DNA of 64,000 bases from Stieleria neptunia (GTDB taxonomy: Bacteria > Planctomycetota > Planctomycetia > Pirellulales > Pirellulaceae). The translations under genes were made by a program, and so were the position numbers. Below the pieces are notes generated by a model that ran no database searches, was not told where the DNA came from, and saw only the letters and a program-made list of their open reading frames with translations. Position 1 is the first letter of the stretch. Every line of letters starts with the position of its first letter. The stretch is taken from contig NZ_CP037423.1 of the NCBI RefSeq assembly GCF_007754155.1, forward strand, positions 6,692,938 through 6,756,937. Reading direction: 5' to 3'. This document shows, in pieces, positions 63,164 to 64,000 of this stretch.

Positions 63164-64000
63164 TTCAGTCGGCGGACGATTGACGTGAACACAGGACCGA
63201 GTCAACTTCCGCCGCAACGCTCGGTCGCGAAACCTTCCCAGTTGACCGATCGGCCACTGCTCGAGCATGACAGAACGCCGTAGGCACGGCGGGTAGGATG
63301 CCCGTCGATTGACACCCGTCGGTGACAGGATGTCAGTCGGAGAACGATGGCAGGAAGCGGGAAGGCAGAGAGGGAGACAAGGAGAGGGGGAGACAAGGAG
63401 TGGTAGAGTGATGATGGTCGTGGAGTGACGTAGCGGGCCATCGTTCGGCGACCGTAGTGAGGGAGGGATCGACCGAGCGGAGCCGACGGTTGACGGAGGT
63501 GCTGACAGCGACCGAAGGATGAGGGCAGCGCCGAGCGCGAGCGAGCAGCACCGACGCCGAGGGCGGAGCCCGATAAGAACAGTGCGAGGCAGGAGGCCGA
63601 GCTCCATATCAAGAAAGGCGTAAGTGACCGCGTCCGAGCCCAAGCGAGGTAAGCCGGGAACGAGACGCTCGGTAAACCGTCATCCGACAGCTTGTCTGTT
63701 CGGCCAAAGCCCTCTGCGAATCTCCGACAGGCTCCCCGGCATTCATGGGCACACCACTCCCCGGGCGCCCGGGACTTCACGTCAAAAGCCGACCGCCCAC
63801 TCTTCCCAATGTTTTTTGGCTTTCGCCGAGCCGGACTGACGCCGTCACCTGTGACCCTCCGGCGATCAGGCCGAGAGAAGGCGAGAGGCAAAAAACACTC
63901 ACGCGTTGGTTAACAGAGCGTGCGTAAACTTTAACGATTGATCCCGAAGTGGTTTTCTACTTTCGCGGCGGTTGGCTGATTCCGTCGCTTGACAGTGAGC
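63164..64000 (+). repeat. Repeat R4, running off the window edge
   Basis: Head hairpin GGCGGA (63171-63176) / TCCGCC (63208-63213), middle inverted repeat 63336-63351 / 63437-63452 around an 85-nt loop that differs in sequence from R3, then the shared GATAAGAACAGTGCGAGGCA block and the tail hairpin 63811-63827 / 63880-63896 with inner GTCAC-CT-GTGAC. The tail ACTTTAACGATTGAT and GCGGCGGTTGGC repeats that of R3. From 63009 to 63163 nothing is recognised. Confidence 0.85.

Noticed and set aside
58772..64000. Integron with attC sites
   Set aside because: The recombinase lacks an obvious IntI-specific insert, R repeats are far longer than attC, and no paired RYYYAAC/GTTRRRY cores were found at cargo borders.

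Overview
The window comes from a planctomycete, most likely a Pirellulaceae relative of Rhodopirellula. This rests on gene families typical of that phylum: a DUF1549/DUF1553 protein next to a DUF1501 protein (48.9-52.6 kb), a PVC-type CxxCH cytochrome fusion (13.2-17.4 kb), a dockerin-repeat peroxidase with an LEPR-XLL-like N-terminus (46.2-48.4 kb), a ThuA-domain protein and a secretin-like protein without a barrel. Genus and species cannot be fixed from the sequence. No rRNA, tRNA or CRISPR array was seen.

Layout. 0-8.4 kb: an AAA/MFS-type transporter cut by the window edge, a 2OG-Fe(II) oxygenase, a ~28-copy minisatellite, PPi-dependent phosphofructokinase, a frameshifted SpoIIE-type phosphatase, a MenB/BadI-type crotonase, a Wzz-like protein and a secreted jelly-roll protein. 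8.6-13.0 kb: a leftward five-gene cluster of one RDD membrane protein and two ABC ATPase/permease pairs. 13.2-17.4 kb: a 1392-aa ceramidase/dehydrogenase/cytochrome c fusion. 17.5-25 kb: a DUF2513 gene, an orphan FixJ-type regulator, an IS110 element in repeat-rich DNA, and an ECF sigma/anti-sigma pair divergent from a secreted protein. 25.3-32.7 kb: a fatty-acid beta-oxidation operon (acyl-CoA ligase, thiolase, FadJ, acyl-CoA dehydrogenase). 32.8-38.5 kb: patatin, the ergothioneine pair egtB-egtD, a ThuA protein and methionine aminopeptidase. 39.2-45.9 kb: secretin-like protein, GspE and GspF. 46.2-52.6 kb: haem peroxidase, then the DUF1549/1553 and DUF1501 pair.

52.6-64 kb is an accessory region built like a cassette array. 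Two Rpn-type PD-(D/E)XK nuclease genes, two orphan Rhs core/C-terminal tips each followed by a small membrane-protein gene (probable immunity), a truncated and a complete tyrosine recombinase and an ISAzo13-type element lie between copies of a long structured repeat (R1-R4). The IS sits inside the first Rhs tip; removing it with one TAA target duplicate restores a single open frame. This array is the best candidate for a little-described system.

Several families of short palindromic REP-like repeats fill the gaps between genes throughout. Function calls are by recognition of family motifs in the translations; no database search was possible.
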